64,000 nt of DNA from CAVUCE01 sp963739985 (GTDB lineage: Bacteria; Bacteroidota; Ignavibacteria; Ignavibacteriales; Ignavibacteriaceae): positions 558,001-622,000 of the forward strand of contig CAVUCE010000022.1 in assembly GCA_963739985.1 (NCBI GenBank), given 5' to 3'. Positions within the stretch are counted from its first letter, which is position 1. Each line of letters opens with the position of its first letter. Made by a program: the position numbers and the translations under genes. Under the pieces are notes generated by a model. The model saw only the letters and a list, made by a program, of their open reading frames with translations, did no database searches and was not told the origin of the DNA. Of this stretch, positions 62,590-64,000 are shown piece after piece.

Positions 62590-64000
62590 TTACTCATAAT
62601 GACCTTTTCCAAATAATACTACAAAAATTGTTCTGAATAATATCTTAAAATCCATTCTCAGCGACATATTTTCGATATAAAACAAATCATATCTTAATTT
62701 AATTTTTACATCCTCAATAGATTCATCATATTTGTGTTTTACTTGTGCCCAACCGGTTATACCGGGACGAACTTTTAATCTTCTTTTATAATACGGAATT
62801 TGCTCAGCAAGTTTTTCAACAAAAAATGGTCTTTCCGGTCTTGGTCCAACCATACTCATTTCGCCCTTCAGTACATTAATCATCTGTGGAAGTTCATCAA
62901 TTCTAACTTTTCTTATAAACTTACCAACTCTTGTGATGCGAGGATCGCCTTTCTGAGACCAAATTGGCCCGGTACTTTTTTCAGCGTCATTCTTCATCGA
63001 CCTAAACTTAAAGATTTTAAAAAGCTCTCCGCTCATACCACATCTATCTTGTGTAAAAAACACAGGACCTTTACTTTCCAATTTTATTGCAATAGCCGTT
63101 AAAATAAATATTGGAAGTGTAAGTATAATAATTATTATAGAAACAAATAGGTCTAATGCACGCTTTAATTTCTTTTCCCATTCGGGCATTAATTCCGGCA
63201 TAACGTCAATAAGAGCAATACCGTAGATTTGAGAAGTTTTAGCTTGTCCGCTAAGAATTGAATATAAATCCGGAACTATTTTTAAACTCACATTTTTTGC
63301 ATCGCAACGACTTATCAATTCAATTATCAAATCATCGTCACCTTTTTCAGAAGCAATTATAACATCTTTAACATTATATTCATCAATAAATTTTTCAAGA
63401 TCGTTTATTTGGCCCAGCACATTTATATTTTTATACGACTTCCCAATTTCGGTTGGATCGATAGAAACAAAACCTTTAACATCAAGTCCTAGAGCAAGAT
63501 AACGAGCAAGCTGATCACAAATTTCCGTTGCTTTGGCATTAAACCCAATAATAAGCACATTCTTTCGACCAAAGCCTTTGATTAACAAACTTCTTTGAAG
63601 ACTTCGAATAAAAACTCTACCGGTTCCTACTAAAAGGAGGAATAACCCCCAGTATATAAAAATTAAAATCCTAGAATTAGAATCAACACCATGCAGATAA
63701 TCATCAATAAAAATTAGAAAAAATAGGATAAAGATACCGACGAATGTTGCCTTAAATAAAGTTGAAATTTCATCAAATCGAGATGCAGCAAACCAGGTGC
63801 GATACATTCCCACAAAAGTAAAAATTATAAGCCAGTAGAAATAGATTACCAACATCGGAATAATAAATTCCGGCATAGAAAGGAGCTTAAACCATCCGGT
63901 TTGAACACGCAACTGGTAATAGATTATCCATGCAAGATTGATGGTGAGGAAATCTATAAAAAGTACAATTAATTTTTCAGTTTTTTTGTTCAATGATTTC
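62590..64000 (-). CDS. Polyprenyl glycosylphosphotransferase, polytopic (5' end beyond the window)
   Basis: About 467 residues visible from a TTG at 63991-63993; the frame stays open to the window edge, so the true start may be outside. Four to five membrane helices (about residues 10-125) are followed by a CoA-binding Rossmann-like domain (KNVLIIGFNAKATEICDQLA, about 143) and a full catalytic C-terminus: FFTQDRCGMSGELFKIFKFRSM, then RVGKFIRKVRIDELPQMINVLKGEMSMVGPRPERP and RPGITGWAQVKHKYDES, with the Asp-Glu dyad in DELPQ. It puts the first phosphosugar on undecaprenyl phosphate for exopolysaccharide or O-antigen. Downstream are the two GT2 genes. Confidence 0.93.
   Translation of the reverse strand, partial: KSLNKKTEKLIVLFIDFLTINLAWIIYYQLRVQTGWFKLLSMPEFIIPMLVIYFYWLIIFTFVGMYRTWFAASRFDEISTLFKATFVGIFILFFLIFIDDYLHGVDSNSRILIFIYWGLFLLLVGTGRVFIRSLQRSLLIKGFGRKNVLIIGFNAKATEICDQLARYLALGLDVKGFVSIDPTEIGKSYKNINVLGQINDLEKFIDEYNVKDVIIASEKGDDDLIIELISRCDAKNVSLKIVPDLYSILSGQAKTSQIYGIALIDVMPELMPEWEKKLKRALDLFVSIIIIILTLPIFILTAIAIKLESKGPVFFTQDRCGMSGELFKIFKFRSMKNDAEKSTGPIWSQKGDPRITRVGKFIRKVRIDELPQMINVLKGEMSMVGPRPERPFFVEKLAEQIPYYKRRLKVRPGITGWAQVKHKYDESIEDVKIKLRYDLFYIENMSLRMDFKILFRTIFVVLFGKGHYE

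Noticed and set aside
1..64000. CRISPR array, transposase, integrase, toxin-antitoxin pair
   Set aside because: No regularly spaced repeats and no recognisable transposase, integrase, Cas or toxin-antitoxin proteins were found.

Overview
The window is a low-GC, gene-dense bacterial chromosome segment. It most likely comes from the Ignavibacteria/Chlorobi side of the Bacteroidota superphylum. The evidence is a type IX secretion C-terminal domain with the NYPNPFNPSTT signature (25941-26873), a DUF5723/PorV-like outer-membrane barrel, a GWxTD-domain protein, a DUF2723 membrane protein, an F1Fo-ATPase cluster lacking the beta and epsilon genes, and a tmRNA tag GEYNYALAA. The species assignment is inference. 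No ribosomal or transfer RNA gene and no CRISPR array is visible.

Layout. 1-10690: a truncated GH20 hexosaminidase and a DUF72 protein on the plus strand, then surface-glycan genes on the minus strand (GT4 glycosyltransferase, metallophosphoesterase, SpsF-like cytidylyltransferase, GT-B-like protein, large DUF2723 protein). The gap between the two convergent blocks holds a probable small RNA with its own promoter and terminator. 10700-14540: an accessory patch at the 3' end of the tmRNA gene. It contains small orphan genes, a C39-like protease and a badly decayed pair, tcmP plus a DUF5131 (Gp37/Gp68, three-Cys radical-SAM-like) gene, with many frameshifts. 14541-14901: ssrA. 14941-28571: cob(I)alamin adenosyltransferase, YgfZ, lipoproteins, an M20 peptidase, the LptF/LptG pair, the outer-membrane barrel with a large partner, a T9SS cargo, a DUF3467 protein and a TPR protein. 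28812-33118: a tight plus-strand operon of adenosine deaminase, an unknown protein, urocanate hydratase and a D-3-phosphoglycerate dehydrogenase-like enzyme.

33190-47009 is a long minus-strand run. It starts with lipid A acyltransferase and heptosyltransferase-like genes, passes through tsaC-like, M23 peptidase and bactofilin genes, then atpZ, an AtpI-like gene and atpB-E-F-H-A-G, and ends with ffh-rpsP-khpA-rimM-trmD-rplS and a terminator; the mqnA-like gene lies beyond it. 47145-55347 holds a GWxTD protein, SerA, thioredoxin, an enoyl-ACP-reductase-type SDR and DnaE. 55474-64000 holds dut, a polysaccharide flippase, nadC and a thioesterase, then accA beneath a glycan block (GT2/degenerate phosphoglycosyltransferase fusion, polyprenol-phosphate mannose synthase-like enzyme, and a complete polyprenyl glycosylphosphotransferase cut by the window end).

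Most of the window is housekeeping and cell-envelope biology. The parts most worth a second look are the putative sRNA with C-rich loops (2806-2886), the fossil TcmP-DUF5131 module beside ssrA, a 22-bp TACAnnTGTA palindrome over the start of a tiny orphan gene, the ada-unknown-hutU-serA-like operon, and the GT2 enzyme carrying a phosphoglycosyltransferase domain that has lost its catalytic core. I did not find a clear, intact, previously undescribed multi-gene system.
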